Positions 1 through 14,100 of a DNA stretch of 64,000 nucleotides are shown here, piece after piece. The notes below the pieces were generated by a model that had not been told where the DNA came from, searched no databases, and was given only the letters and a program-made list of their open reading frames with translations. The DNA comes from Montifringilla adamsi (taxonomy: Eukaryota; Chordata; Aves; Passeriformes; Passeridae), in the NCBI GenBank assembly GCA_017590115.1, contig JAGGNK010011336.1:248001-312000 (forward strand), read 5' to 3'. Both the position numbers and the translations under genes were made by a program. Within the stretch, counting starts at the first letter, position 1. Each line of letters begins with the position of its first letter.

Positions 1-942
1 GAGTTGTCTCGTTGGGGCTAAGCCCCTAGAAAGAGGAATCCAAGCAATGGAGTCTGGGAGCTGTTGTCCTAGGCTCTATGTGTGTTCCCCTTTCTGAATT
101 TGCAGTGCATTGCTGAGGGCTTCTTTCAGTTCTGTTCTTAGTCATTGCAGAGGAGTTACTTTATCAGCTGTTTTATGCTTTCTCCTACAAGTTCTTTGTT
201 CTGTCTTTATGGATTTTATCTATATCTGTCCTTTATGCAAGATGATTTGTGCAGAGTGCTTGTCCTTGAGAGGTTATGATGTAGGATGTTTACAGGCTGT
301 GGGCATTGCACATCTTTCAGCTGACTGGATTTCCCCCATTCTTAATTTCAAGGCAAATATTCCTTATCATACAAGGGAAAATGTGTCAGATGTCCTTCAG
401 GTTTTCTCATCAACAATGATTCATTTTTGCCCTGTCTACCTCCATTTTGTTCATGCTTCAGGTAATGGATGTTTTAGGTATTCACATCAGGTTTTTAATG
501 TGTCTGAGCTGGGAACTGAAAACCAGCTGCTCTTTGGCAGGTCTTTCAGCACAGGATTTGGAATAATCCCAGCCTCCTGTCTGTGAGGTGGCAATGAGAC
601 TTTCATTTTAGGGGCACTGCTGAGACTCTTTCAGCCTCAGTGCTCTTTCCCCAGAAATTGCTTCCAGACAGCTCCAGCACAGAAGTCCATGTGCCAGATC
701 TTGCTGCTGGTGAAATGCTCTGTGCTGCTTAGTGTTTTAACTGTAAAAGATCTCTCCCAGTCTCTCATTTCTCTTTTATCAACTTGAACGTTCTGTGGAA
801 GCCTGTTTCTTCTGTCACAATTTCCATTGCTGGTTGTGTTAATGTACTTCCAGAAGTCGTTTGTAGTTGAGCACTAAAAACAGTCTGTTTTCAAATTGCA
901 GTGTGGGATGAGTGACCCTTAAATCATTCAGGTTTCGTTTAA

Positions 943-943
<1 letters not shown>

Positions 944-996
<53 letters not shown>

Positions 997-1006
997 AGAA
1001 AAAGAA
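944..1006. repeat. A38 homopolymer followed by GAAAA/GAAAAA units
   Basis: An uninterrupted run of 38 A residues (944-981) passes directly into GAAAA and GAAAAA units. This could be the tail of a retroposed transcript on the + strand or a simple repeat. I recognise no parent element immediately upstream. Confidence 0.85.
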
Positions 1007-4000
1007 ATGCACTTTAATGTTTTGGTGTCCTCGGTGGATCACAGCATTCAGTGCCTAAGACGTTCAGGTGAAAGGCATCTTTCCTGTGTCTTCCCAGATC
1101 AAATGGAGCATGGTTCTGGGTGTATCATAGAGGACTTGATAGCAGCTGGAAGGCCCATATGCAAAATGAGTAGCCTGTGACATGTAAGGCAGAAAAGAGA
1201 GGAGACTGAAGAATCGTGCAAGCTTCTTTCTCCACAAAATAGTCATCTTATTAATAATCACCTCTGTCTTCATGAGAACAGGAAAGATTTTTTTTGTTGG
1301 TGTTTTTCTGTTAAAAGAAAATAATGCTTTCTCTTGGGCCTACAAGAGTGGATGCTCGTCCTCAGGAAGGAATGAGGTTGGTTTTCTTCCACACATGAGG
1401 TCTGTGTTCACCTTTAATCTTGCTCTTTAGAACAGAGCCCAAACAGTGGGGCAGGTGGGGAAGCAGTTGCTCCAGAGGCAGTAAGGTTTGTCTCTCATTT
1501 GGCAGTGGTATTACCATACCTGTTAGATTAAAATTAAACCTTCAAGGTCTCTTAATGCAGGGCTTTTTCCTGTCTCTTTTGCCTAAGTCACACAAGCAAA
1601 ACATTGAACATTGCTATGCACATTCCCTGCTTGTAAGCAGCTGTCATTCACAATGTAACATCTTCATGTCTGTCCCACTGTTTGTTTTGTTGGGTTTTGT
1701 TTGTTGGTGATGTTTTGTTTGTTTTTCCAATTGATCACCTTTAATTTGGGGTAAAGATGTGTTGAGGTGGAGATATGTTCCTCTTCTCATGATACTCTAA
1801 TTCTTGTTTATATTTATTTTTCCTTATATGCAAGAAGTGTCAAGAGTTGTTTTTTGACTTTGTATACCACCACAGCAAGATAGTGTGTATTGCTAGGGTG
1901 ATGAAAGAGAAGAGTTAAAAGAAAACGTGGAGGTCATGTTTGGGTGTCCTGCTTTGTGAAAGGAATGATACAACTGGATGTGGTGTCACTAAGTCTGTCT
2001 TTTAGAAAGGGATGATGTTTGGGGCAAGCTGGCTTGTTACTGGCTGAAACCCTTTTGGTGTAATTAAATGCAACTTGCTCCTTTTCCTGCTCTGTGTTTT
2101 CTTGTGAACAGCTCTTGAACTTGTTTGAATGTGCTGGTGGCTTAGCAGGAGACATTCAGTCTCTTCTGTTAAATAATGCATCGAGGTCTGGGAACATGGA
2201 CACTTTTTGTTCACTTATTTTTTTCATCTCAGGGATATGTTTAAACATATTTGGGATTCTTTTGTGTTCCTTTTTCTTTTTTAAAATACCTTGCATTCCC
2301 ACATCTGTAGCTACCAGTGGGTTTTTTAGCCATTCCAGGGTTTTGTGCCTACTTTGTCTAATTTTATGTCTAACCAGTCAGAGAGAAGTATTCTGCATGA
2401 CTGATTTGTTGTGAAATTCAAGTGTCTTCTCAGTTGCACCATTAATATTGACACGTGTGGGGAGGGGTGATCAGATGTGCTCACTCGTGTGATAATGTGA
2501 TGTTTCTAGGGTGCCATTTGGGTTCCTTAGAACCAGAGTCAGATAAAAATAACCTGAACCAAATAGGTGTTCAGGGTTTTTGGGATGATGAGGCCCCCAG
2601 GTTCTACTGCTAAAGCATCTGATTTGATAAAGGGTCAATCCATTTCTAGACAGCTGCATTATCCAGTTAAAAGAGCAAAATATTTGTGTTCTGTTTAGTC
2701 TCCTAATGCATAATAGCCTTTTCCTGTTAAAAATAGAGGATTTCTTCCTCCAAGGACTGTAATTCTCACAGGATGTGGAGGAACCTAATGCAGCCAGATT
2801 ACTTGTGCTGTGCTTTCATCATGGCTCTCTGAAGGAAGTAACCTCAGTCCCTTTTCTTTTATTCAGAAAGCTTTATCTGCCCTGTGCCAAGCCTTCCTGT
2901 CCTGGCCTTTCCCAGCCAGCTCCCTGGGTTGGAGCCATACATGAATTCAGATGGGTTCCCTGCTCTTCCTCCTTGCTGTTGCAGCTGCTGAAGCATGGTC
3001 TTAATTTCTGGCATGATTTATTTAACTTTTCCTTCTCTGGTGTTCATGGAGCAGCTGCAGCCTGAGTGGGTCTTCGTGCAAGGGAGAGAGTCCTGCAGGA
3101 ATGTGCCAGGAAGCCAGCAGCTATGGCAAGATAATTAACCCTCTTTTCCAAAGCATCTGAGATCCAGGAAAACAAATTAATCTTTGCAGGGATAGTATAG
3201 CAGTATTCAGAATTAAACACTGTAATGGGATTGCAGGATGGGGGATGGCTGAGGTTGGCAATTGAAGCACAATGCAGGATGTAATTACTCAATTTCATAT
3301 AAGCCATTATCTGTTTATTTTCTCTTGCCATCTTTTCTTTCCATTTGTGGTTTCCTCTTTCTTCAAGCTACTAAAAAAATTAAATTGCTTGTGCTGCATT
3401 CAAAATTCAAGTGGGTAGTAGTCAAATAAGCCTCCAGAAGTTATTAGAGTGCTTCTTACTGAAAATCCTAAATTTTCTGTCTTTTAGGCTGTTAATACAA
3501 TAGATTTTGGATGTTTCAGGAAGCACAGTTTGTATTTCAGTGATGCTTTCTCTATCAGCAAACTGCAAACTTCTGGCCATTTTAAACTGAATGGCGTGGA
3601 TGCAGGGATTTGCATGTAATATAGATTATGCTTCTATTTTCTCTTCTGTTAACCACAGAACTCTAACTGCTAAATCAGATTAAATCAGTGAGCTTTAGAT
3701 AAGCATCCTGTCAAAAGGCTTCAGAAGTGTAAGAAATAACCTGGTCAGACAGTGACCTGGTAATCTTTTTTTGGAATTGCTGCATGGCTTCTGATTGAAC
3801 CATGGTAACCTAAAACTTCAGTAGCTGAAGGTGGGAATCCTACATACTGAACTTCTCTTATCTTCTTGGGGTGCACTTTAAATCCAAAACAAACTCCTGA
3901 GTTCTGAGGATAGAGCTCAGACTGGAGTATTTTAGTTACATTTAAATATGTTTCCCATGCCCAAGATTTCTGTGGTATTTTTTCCATCTCTTTATTGCTG

Positions 4001-6614
4001 TATGGGCAAAGACCTGTCTGTGCCTTCATAAGGATCCTTTATATGCCCCTAACTCCTCCTTTTTGTGTCCTTTTAACATGAAGCAATGAGAGCTAGCCAG
4101 AGGATTTCAGATTAGGACTGAGCTATCAATTTATTTCAAAGTAACACGTTCTCTAGTCTTGCTTTTTTCAGCTCTTTCATGTAATAAAAATAATAAAAAC
4201 AACCCTACCTGAAGTAGTTGGAAGGGCAGGTTTCTCTCATGAAGAGAAAAAAGGGAAAAAGGTGATAACACTTCACCAGCTCTTCAAGCATATGGACCCC
4301 AAGTCAACAGCTGAGTGCAACCCTGTTCTTGCTTTCTTCACCATAGGCAAATAACACATCCTTCATGTTTGAGTGCTGCTTCAATCTGCCCCTGCCATTA
4401 CCCCCAGTGCTCCCACCTTTGATGACCCTGGCATTGCAGGAAAAAAAAAAGAAAAATAAGAAATGGAGCTTTTCCTTTTTATCTCCCATAGCTTCCAAAT
4501 GAAGCTTGTTCTTCTGTCTTCTGCACAATTTGAAAATTCCCAAGAAATAGGGAAGGGATATTCAAGGATGTAAGGACAACAGAAGCTAATCTTACTCTTT
4601 CAAACTGGCAGGAAGGAACGAGTCAGAGCTCCTGGCCTGAGACTGCCAGCACAGCCTCCATTTTATTTTATTTTATTGCTGAAAGCAGACTCAGCTTTCC
4701 AGGAACTCTGCTTTGCGAACCTTTCCGGAGAACATCCGGCCAAGGACAAGGCTCCTTTCACGGGGAGGACAGAGCGGCTCCGAGGCCAGGATGGCACACG
4801 TTCACGGGTGGAATGTGTGTGGGGTGAGGCTCCCTGCTCCAAGGGGGCACTTGTTTCTCTCCTGTGGCATGCTGCCATCCCAGCAGCCTTGGCAGGAGCC
4901 CCTCCTGCTCTAAGCTGCTCATAGCTGACCAATGTTTGAGAGGGGCTCGTCTTTAAACTGCTTAAGCAGCAGTCACTTTCCATGTGAAGCTGCTCTTAAG
5001 CCATTTTGCAAGTACTTAAGCTGCTTCTATCTTGTAGTCCTCTTGAGATGCTGAAATTCCCCATTTCCCCAGTCACTGTGTGACTGCCTGTACCTTGCAT
5101 TAGCCTGGTTCCTGTTAAAGACCCTGTAGATCAGTATTCCAAAGTGTCACTCGCTTGAGTGCCTGCTTTGAGTTGTGTGTGTGGTTTGAGCTTAGGCCTG
5201 CTATCTCTGAGGTTGGCTTCTGAGCCAAGGAGGGTAGGAGTTTGCCTTTACATTTTAGGGCCCTAAAAGAGCCCTAAAAACAAATTGCCCAGTGGTCCAG
5301 GTTTCACTGGGAGCTCAGACACTTGTCCACACTTGTCCTGCAGCTTGCTGAGGAGTCTGTTTACCTTTAGCCAAGCACCCTGCCAATAACCCTGAATCAG
5401 CCTTGTACCCAGGGCTGTGCAACACAGAGGCCAAGCTGATAACAACTGCATTTTGCTTTGTGTCCTTTCCAAGCCCAGACCAAGTTTCCCTGCTGAGATC
5501 TGGGAGAAGGGTGGGTGGAGAGGCTGAGCTGTGTTCAGCTGGGAGATACCGTTCTTATCTGCTCTGTGAACAGGGAGCTGAGCAAAGGAGCAGGGGAACA
5601 TGAGCACACCTTTGGCTCTTGGTTGTGGCAGCAGCACAGAACAGACAGCAGTGTCTGTGCTGCTGGCCTGTAAAGCAGAGAAGCTTTCAGAGCCAGGCTG
5701 GTTGAGTTGACACACAGGTGTCTGGTAGATTGATCATGGCAAAATAGATTTTATTTATGCGGTTTAGATAGCTTCGGGCTCAGTACAAGGTAGCTCTGTG
5801 GCACCTGGCTTGCACAGAGGTATTCATGAGGCCCAGGATCTTTGAGTTCCCTGTTTTCTTGCCAGTTCCTCCTGGTTTCCTAATGAAATGGAGCAGCTTG
5901 CCCCTGCAGCATGCCCATGCAGCTTGCTTGACCTTGGAGATTGCACTGGTCCTCACAGGTACACAGCCAAGTTTGTGTCCTTGTCCTCCCACAAGTCCAG
6001 ACTTTGCTGGGGAATGTCACCGGACTGGTTGTGCATTGTGTGGAGGTGACACTGAATAACCTACCTGTGCCTGGGTTTTGCCTGTAGGGCTTTGTAAGGC
6101 CAGGGGGTGCCAGTTTATGCCAGGAATCTGGTGAGAGTGAGGAGATGAGCTCAGTGGAGTATAAGGCAGCTATTGCCACAAAGACATTTATCAACTATGT
6201 CTCCACAGACCTTTCACAACAGACTTCTGCCTCTCCTCCCTCTCCTGGTTCCTTTCATGGCCTATAGTTCTGCCTAGAAATAAATGATACAATATTTTTA
6301 GAAATAATGAAAAAATGGCCTTAGATGATGTGTAGTCACAAATTCCTTTTAAGCCAGGCACAGCCCAGGTGATAAAATCCTGGGTTGCCCTGTTTATCTG
6401 AAAAACAGAAGGCTGCCGAGGAGGAAAGGGCAGGGTCCTTCAGGACCAAGAACATGCAGCTCTGCTGTTGTCAGGTTTCTGCAACATTTTACCTGATTTG
6501 CATCTCTGGACGACACACCTGATCATCTGAAATGTGTCCTGGCATCTGCTCAACTTACTTTTCTGTCAGCTGAAGCAGGAAACTTACCATCTCAAAGTAG
6601 CAGGCATAGATTGT

Positions 6615-6645
6615 GTTGTTGTTGTTGTTGTTATTGTTATTATTT
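6615..6645. repeat. GTT/ATT trinucleotide microsatellite
   Basis: About five GTT units grade into ATT/GTT units. The tract is short and impure and lies in flanking DNA. Confidence 0.8.
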
Positions 6646-9600
6646 CTTCCATGTCTGCAGCTGTCGCCTTCCCTCCGTCCCTGTGATGAGCTGAGTTAGC
6701 AGGGAGGGAGCTCCCCTGTGGGCCTGTCCTGGCTAACAGCAAAGGTGGGCCACTATTCCCCAGGTCTGTGTCTTCCAGGGGGAAAATCAGGCACAACTGT
6801 AGTTTTGGAGTGTCCTTGTAACCAGGAGAATCAGGACACAGAGACCACTGCTTTTGTGTTTCTGTTCATATCCAGGCTTTGGGTCTGTCTCGTGCTTCCC
6901 AGGGAGCAGGGGTTGGGGGACAGGGTCAGTGGGTTCTGCTGTTTCCTCCCCTGGATCCAGGCAGGGGCTCTGGGGCAGAGCTGGCAGGGAGCAGGGCAGG
7001 GCCTGCCCTGCTGATAGGGGACAGCAGGTGGCAGCAAGAAATCCAGGTCCCTTGGGTCTGAGTTCAGCACCGGGGACTGCTGTGTTGGCTTCTGCTGAAT
7101 TGGGGACAGTGAAATCTTAGACAAACTCTCTGAAGTAGATCTGGCACGTGCTCGAGGGCTGTGTGAGGTCATGGGATGCTGTCCTGCTGCGTCTGCACTG
7201 GATCACCCTCAAGGACCTGCCAAGACGTGCAGAAGGACTCCCAGGTGCTTGAGTTTGGACTCTCATTCACTGGAATGGCCACTCCAGAATTTGCTGAGCT
7301 GTCTGTGGGTGAGGAGAGAGACTGTGTAGGGCACAGCCAAGGGCAGCAAGGACATATGTGGCTGAACACAGCTGTGCTTTGGAGAGGGCAGTGTGTAAGA
7401 TTGTTTCTCCAGAAACCCATCCTTGACTTTGGAATCTCCTCTGGGTGACCAAGAGGCACCCAAGGTGGAAAACTCAATGTCTGAATCTCTCCTGCAGTCT
7501 TACCAGCTCTGGGGTGTGAGCTAAGACATCTCCACAACCCCGTTCCTAAGAGCAGCATTGCAAAAGAACCCCACTGGATAATCCAGAAACCTGGGTTTGG
7601 TTCCACTTGTGTAAGCAATTTATCAGGCAGGAGGTGATATTTCATCCCTCCTCCTTGAGGGAGCTGGTGTGCTTCTGAACATGTGCAAATGCCTTTGATA
7701 CTTCAATAATAATGGATAAATGGCAGCCTGGCTTAGCAAGAACAGATCTTGCGAGACAAGTGTGATTGCTTCCACTGGGGACAGAATGGAAAAGGATCCA
7801 ACAGCCAAAGATGTGAGCAATGCTACTCCTGAGGAGTAGTAATTAAATAAATGCAATGAGGCAGTGAAAGGCATGAAAAAGTGACTGCCACAGCAGCAGA
7901 GGTGGAGCTCGGAGGGTCCCCCGTGGGGTGAGACATCTGCCTCAAAGGGCTCACAAAAGAGATGCAGGGAGGGCAGGACTGGGTCCCAGTCCCTTTCCTC
8001 CTGATTTTCCTTTGGGCTCTGCTTGTCCCACTTCTCACGGTGGGGGCATCAGGGAAATAATGGCAGAGGTGGGGCTGTGACTGTTTCCCTGGCTCCTGCC
8101 TGGCTGCTGGATGGTGCCACTCCTGAGCCATGCCCTGCAGGCTTTGTCTGGAGCTCACCCCCACGCAGGGAGCAGCAAGCTCAGCCTGCTGATGAGCTCT
8201 CTGTTGGCTTTTTTCAAGGAGGAGCCAGTTTTCAGATGGTCACGAGGTAAAGACACCCCCTCACCAGGCACAGAGCAGGAGGTGAGAGCTGGGTTGGAAG
8301 GATGCTGAGACCATAGAGTGTGTGGGGGGGGGGCCCTTCAGGGACTTTACTGCCACTGACACATTGGCAAAACAAGTGGGAGATTCAAAAAGGAGACTGA
8401 GGTGGGAGGGAGAGGCTGTGGGCACATATTCCCATAATGATGAGCTGCAGAAGGAAGACATAGGTGAAGGAGAAGCCCTAACACTGGTGGAGGCTGCCAT
8501 GGGCCAAAGCAGGAGACGGGCAAAGTCTTGATCCTGCCAGCCATGTGCTGTCAGGCTCTGGCTGTTCTCTGGACTCCCCTGGAGTGTTATCTTAACTCCT
8601 GGGAGGGGGTGGGGGCAGCTTCAAACTTGGAGACAGTCCACTTCTACCCAGAGCAAAACAATTGTTTTGATACCACATTAACCATGCTAGTTATTTTGGG
8701 AATTTTCCACCTTCTTTTTGTTTTCTGTCCTCATTATATGTAAGAAAAATTGGCTTTAGATGGCATTTCAGAACAGGAATGTTGCAACAGTCGTAGAGCA
8801 GCTGCGTAGTTGTGCCTGTTGGAAAGCTGTTCCTTTGCCCTCCCCTCTTGGCTTCAGCTGGGCTTGTTCCTGCCATGCTTTCCTTCTGGATTTGCTCCTC
8901 TTGGGTTCTCCTTTTGTTTATGCTCCATTTTTTCAGGCTGGGGCACATGTTTTCAAGGGTCTGCCTAGAGCCAGAGGTCACAGTCCCTTGATGTTTAAAC
9001 TCAACCATGGATTTTTTTAACACTTGTAGGGAGAAGAACCAACCTTAGTTTGGTATTTTTGGCAGCCCTCTGTCTCCAGACTCTGGGCTGCTCTCTGTGC
9101 CATCCCTGCTGCCTTGCTGGGGACAGGAGTAGCCTGAAAATGCAGGGCAGCTGCTGGCATTCCCACTCCCACAGCTGTGTCAGGCAGTGAACTCCATGGT
9201 ACTCGTCCTGCTGGCCTGGGAGAGACCTGGGGCCCAGGATCTTCGCCTGTTCCATGCCGGGACACCCCTGATCCTTGTGACATGGGGAACACACAGCGTG
9301 GCCGGCTGCCCTTGGGCACTGCAAGATCTGTGTGATCAGATGGCAAAATTCACTGTGAGCCCCTGCCCTTTGAGCAGGGTAGAAACTCCAGCTGACAGGC
9401 AGCTGGAGGAGCAGCCTGGTAAACACAGCCCCGTGAGTGTGTGATAAGGGAGCACTTGCCCCCAGACACTCCTTGGGCAAAGCCTTTGCCCAGAGCTGTC
9501 ACCCACCCTGCCATGGGGACCGAGCTCTGGTCCTTCACCCCCAGCCTCCTGCGCTGCCTCCCGGGCGGGTTTGCTGCCAGCTCTGCTTTCCTACTAAGGC

Positions 9601-10619
9601 AAAGTGCAAAGGCACTTCTTGCATCACTCCAGGGGGGTAAGGGCCAGGCAGGGCTGTCCCTGCCAGCAGCAGCACTGCAGGCACCAGGCAGGCACAGGAG
9701 GCTTTAAAGATTCACAGACCTGCTCCCATCCAGTTTCCCGTTGCCTGTAAATGAAATAGACTAGCTTTGAAAAATAAAAGTACTCCTAGCAAATGGAAGC
9801 TGCTGCTTCCAGCTGAGATTTGTCTCCTCCAAGGGGAGGACAGTTTGCCTTTGAGACAGCCAAAATGTTTTCTGCATGAAAGGCCTGGCTCTCTGTGGAA
9901 GCACTGATATCTTGTGTCACCTGTTTGCAAGGTAGCTTTCAATGTAACTGTTTATGTAACCTACTAAAAGTACATTTATGTGCCTTCTTATTCTTTTCTT
10001 CCTTGCCAAGGAGTTGGTGAGACACGGTTTCAGGTGAGTTCTGAGAGTTGGTTGCTGCTGAAGAGTGCAGAGGGGTCAGACATGGTAGCAGTTTCCAGAC
10101 TCAGAGTGGGCTCTGCAGGAGCACTCCTGTGCCTTGCTGCACACCCTCTCCCAGTGTTGGCACACACAGACCTCAGGCACAGCACCCTGTTTCTCATACA
10201 GCATCACACCTCTCTAGCCCCCTGGTTAATGGTTAGACCCACACTGCAGCAGCTGCCTCCCTGGCCCAGCTGTGGAATGAGTCACGGATTTTAAATACTG
10301 GATTTTCTGATCTTGCCCTTTGGACTTATTTTTGCTGTGGCTGTTGGTAAACTGTGTGCTTCTAAGCTCAGGCTGCTGAAATCCTCTCTGCAGTGCTGCA
10401 CCCCTGAGCAGGTACATTTTGGTAAGTTGTACAGGAGCAGTGTCTGATGGAAGCTGGCACAAATGGCTCAAGGCAGGAAGCTGATTTTGGCTCAGTTTGG
10501 TGTAGAATTGCCTCTCAAAGAAAGTGCTGGTGACAAGGGGCCTGTGGCAGTCTCAGATTCAGCCAGCCTTTGGAGCAGGATTGTTGCCAAAGCTGGGTCA
10601 GAGCAGCTAAGACTGGAAA

Positions 10620-11150
10620 ATTTGAAAGGATGGAAACCCCTCCACTCTAGGTCCATGTCCCAGGGCTGCACCACCCTTCCAGGGAAGGAGCTTTTCCTAA
10701 CACCCTGAACCAGCCAGGCTCACTAACCTCCTGGAAAGGTTTCAGCTTCATCTGCCCTTCTTAGCTGCCAAGTCACTGTAGACTTCTGCTACATCACCCC
10801 AACCTCCTCTCCTTCCCAACTAACCAAGCCAGCTGTCTCCACCTTTCCCTGTAGGCATGTTCCCTGACCTCAACCAGCCTGGTGGCCCTGCTAGTCCTCT
10901 CCAGCTTCCAGCAGATCCATGCTCATCCTGGAGGGGCTGTTCACACCCACCAAGTCTTGCTGAAAGGGAATGCCTAGAGCCAGGACATGCTGAAGTCAAG
11001 CTCAGAAAGAAGATCCTTGTTGTGTCTGCTCCAGTAAGGCTTCAGGAGAAGCTGGTTTTGATGGATTTCTGGATGAGATGGTCTGAGCCACCTGGCACAT
11101 GCCCAGCACTGATAAGCAAGGTCTGCCTGAGCCTGTCTCCTTGCAACACC
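10620..11150 (-). mobile_element. degraded CR1-like LINE fragment (tentative)
   Basis: Phrases in this stretch resemble the reverse complement of CR1 3' sequence. One block near 10,628-10,700 reads like the CR1 segment about accepting and failing copies of a cluster ending in a small-A run. Another near 10,866-10,935 reads like the segment containing a 'CCTGGTGGCCCTGCTAG' word. The match is patchy and much poorer than in the CR1 copy near 28.4-29.0 kb, so this would be an old insertion. A RepeatMasker run would settle it. Confidence 0.4.
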
Positions 11151-14100
11151 GCAGCATCCTCCTGACCACTGAGGGCTACAGGCTACTGCCTTGAACTGTC
11201 TCCTCACCCCCATGGAAGAGCAACACAGTTTGGGGATATCACCAGCACAAGGCTGGCATGTCCTGAGTTCTGGACTATTCAGAGCAGCAGGCACCTCTCC
11301 ACAGGCTCCTGAGCACTGTCCACCCCTACTGGAGTAGGTCCAAGGGGTTCAGCTGCTCCCAGATTCCAGAGGCTGTGTGGCTGGAACGCAGGGGACCTGG
11401 TGGACCTGGCTTTCCCTGCTCAAGGCCAGCTCATCCATCTTCACCTTGCTGAAACAGCTCACTATGAATGGAGAGGCAAGTGTAGTACTTAAATTAGATG
11501 GATAGCAGGGAGCAGAGAGACTTTGCAGGGTCATCTTGGGCACTTCAGCAGGATCTGGGCTCCAAACCTGAGCCTTTGTGGAGCATTAGGCTCCCTTCTG
11601 TGGGACTGAGATGTGCTGGGCAGCCCATTCCTGCCCAGAGCTACCTGGTCCCCACTGGTCACTCCTCTCTGAAGGATGGTGTCACATGTCTAAGGCTGCT
11701 CCTCTGAGGTCTGAAAGATTAGACTGGAAGCTTTATGGGTGGGAGATGTCCCAGGGCTGAGGTCAGAGACAGAAATGTAATGTCTGCCTTGCTCTGTTAT
11801 ACAATCTGCTATTAAATAATCACTCGGGGTCACTGCGCCTGCCAGGCCACTGCAGCTGGCAGTGGGGCTGCTGGAAAAACAGGATCACTATCCACTGGAC
11901 AAGAAGGAGAAGGAAAAGCAGTAACACACTTCTGGGCAGTCCCATGCTCAGACCTTTCCCAGCCTTGGGGTTCCTCATTGCAAGGTGCTTTTCAGTGGCA
12001 GAGGCACTTGCTAGGACACAGCCTGTTTGTAGGATGGTGGCAGTGGGGAGGTAGCTGTGGCCACGGTGACGAAAGGCTGGTGTTTGTCTGTGGGATACTG
12101 TGTTGAAGTGTGCAAGCAGGGAACTGTGCCTGTCACAGGGACACTGGTTCTCCACTGAATCTGTGCAAGGGGAACACCCAGCATCCATCCAGCTCAGCTC
12201 TGTGTCCCCCAGCCTGTGACTGCTCTCTGCATTTCTTAAAACTGCAGTGGAGCCAAGGCTGGGGCATAGCCATGGCCTGCCATTAGCTGCCAACCAGCAC
12301 GTAGGGGCTGGGCCAGTGCCACGGTGCCAGGTTGTGCTGCCCACCTGGGACTGACACCCATTTAACAGCACTGTGTTAATGATTTCAAAGGTGCTGCAGA
12401 AGAAAGTAGCTGAACTGGACACTTGGAGTACATCCGGGAACCTGTGGGATTGGCCACTGAGGATCTGTGTTGGCTGAAGTGAGCAGGCTGCAAGGGAGCT
12501 GGATGGTTTTCCCTAGGAGATACAGGCCAAGTCCAGGAAAAGAAACCATGCTGGTGGGGGAAGCTCACAAAGCAAAGCTGGGAAGCAGCCACACTGCACT
12601 CAGAGCCTGAGCATCGCTGTCCTGGGATTCCTGTCCTCCAGCACGCATTTACAGCTAGCTAGCCTACTTCTGCTGGGTAATTTCTTCCTAATAAGGGATT
12701 TTGGCAGGTGGCTGTGCTTCCCTGAGGGTGAGGGAGAGCAGCTCAATAGAAGCAACAAACTGGTGTGGAGCAGGGCGAGTTCTTTTTGATTTAACTCAGA
12801 GGGTGGCAGGGAAATAGGAATGCTGGGGGATGACTGGATGGCGCTGAGGAAGCTTGAGGTATCCCTTACTTGGATTTGCTGCCTGTGATCAGGCATTCTG
12901 GCTTAATGCAGCTGTTTTGGTATTTAATGCCACTTGATTTTCCTTTACACTTTCCCAAATGTTTTAAGCTATTCTTTGTTGTGCTTATCCACTTTTTAAT
13001 CTGAGGTCAAATGATTGGATCTTAATCCCTGGATCTCAAATGAATTTGCTTTTTGGTTTCCAGCCCTCTGCTACAGCCAGGCTTGCTGACCCCTTTTCTT
13101 CCTCTCATTGTTTCTCTATTTCTCGCAAGTTAATATTACTTGAGAAGAACAAAACTGGTGATATTCCTCTGATTAATATTTCCAAACAATTTTATGTTTT
13201 TCCTTGTGATGAGTCCTGGGAGCCTTTTTTGTCAAACTACCTAAATGTGATCATAGCCAGTGCAATACTGTGCTTTTTGTGGCTGACTGGGTACAGAGAC
13301 AGCTGCCATGGAGTGATCCTACAGGACAGTACCTAAATCAATTTTACAGTCTTCCTGGAGGAGAGGGGGCAGGACAGCCTCTGAATCAGAAACACAAATC
13401 CAAAGATGACAGGATGCTGATCTCAGCCCCACCCTCTGGGTTTTGCTAAAACTTGGTTTCTCATTCCATTGCAATTGCCCTGTGCTGCAAGTTTCTTGCT
13501 CAAATGTATGCAAAAAGTCTTGGAGGAAGATTAAATAAAATTTTTCAACAGCATGTTCTAGATTTTATTGAGAAGACATGAGATCTAATTAAATTCACAC
13601 GTTAATCCAGCCAGATTAAATGGCACATTCTGCTTTGTGTCCTTAGCTTGGCCCAGACTGAACCTACAAACACAGACCACAGAACTGGCCTTGCCCTTCA
13701 TGTCTAGACTCAGACCCAGACTTTGCTTCAATACCTGAGACTAGATCCAGACAGTTTTATCGGGGTGTGAAGGATCACAAGCTACATCCAGGCCTGACTG
13801 GGAGCACAGGAGTGATCCCAGCCCTGAAGGGTGCTGCTGCCCTACGTACCCTCTCATAAGCCCATGGTGCTGCTGGGGGAAGCTCAGGTCCCCACCTCAC
13901 CTGGCTTTCCTGGGTGCTGCCATCACTGGGTCTTATGCCAGCTGATGCTGTCAGCTAAGCTCTCTTTGAGGCACCCAAGTCCTTGGCAAGGCAGCCTGTG
14001 CTAGTCCAAAACTTCTCCTAGCTGGGTAGAGTGAGCTGTGACCATACGGCTTAATTACATCCAAACCCATCCTCTCCTGACAGAGCCTCATCCAAGGGTG

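Noticed and set aside
110..586. 158-codon open frame at the left edge
   Set aside because: No recognisable domain, Cys/Phe-rich composition, and no splice signals that would tie it to a gene. It could lie in a 3' UTR of a gene outside the window, but nothing shows this.
11820..12422. 200-codon open frame on the minus strand ending in a hydrophobic segment
   Set aside because: Composition is rich in Trp, Cys, His and Ser, there is no family resemblance, no promoter or splice context, and the hydrophobic run comes from a simple GA/CT-rich stretch. Most likely chance in GC-rich flanking DNA.
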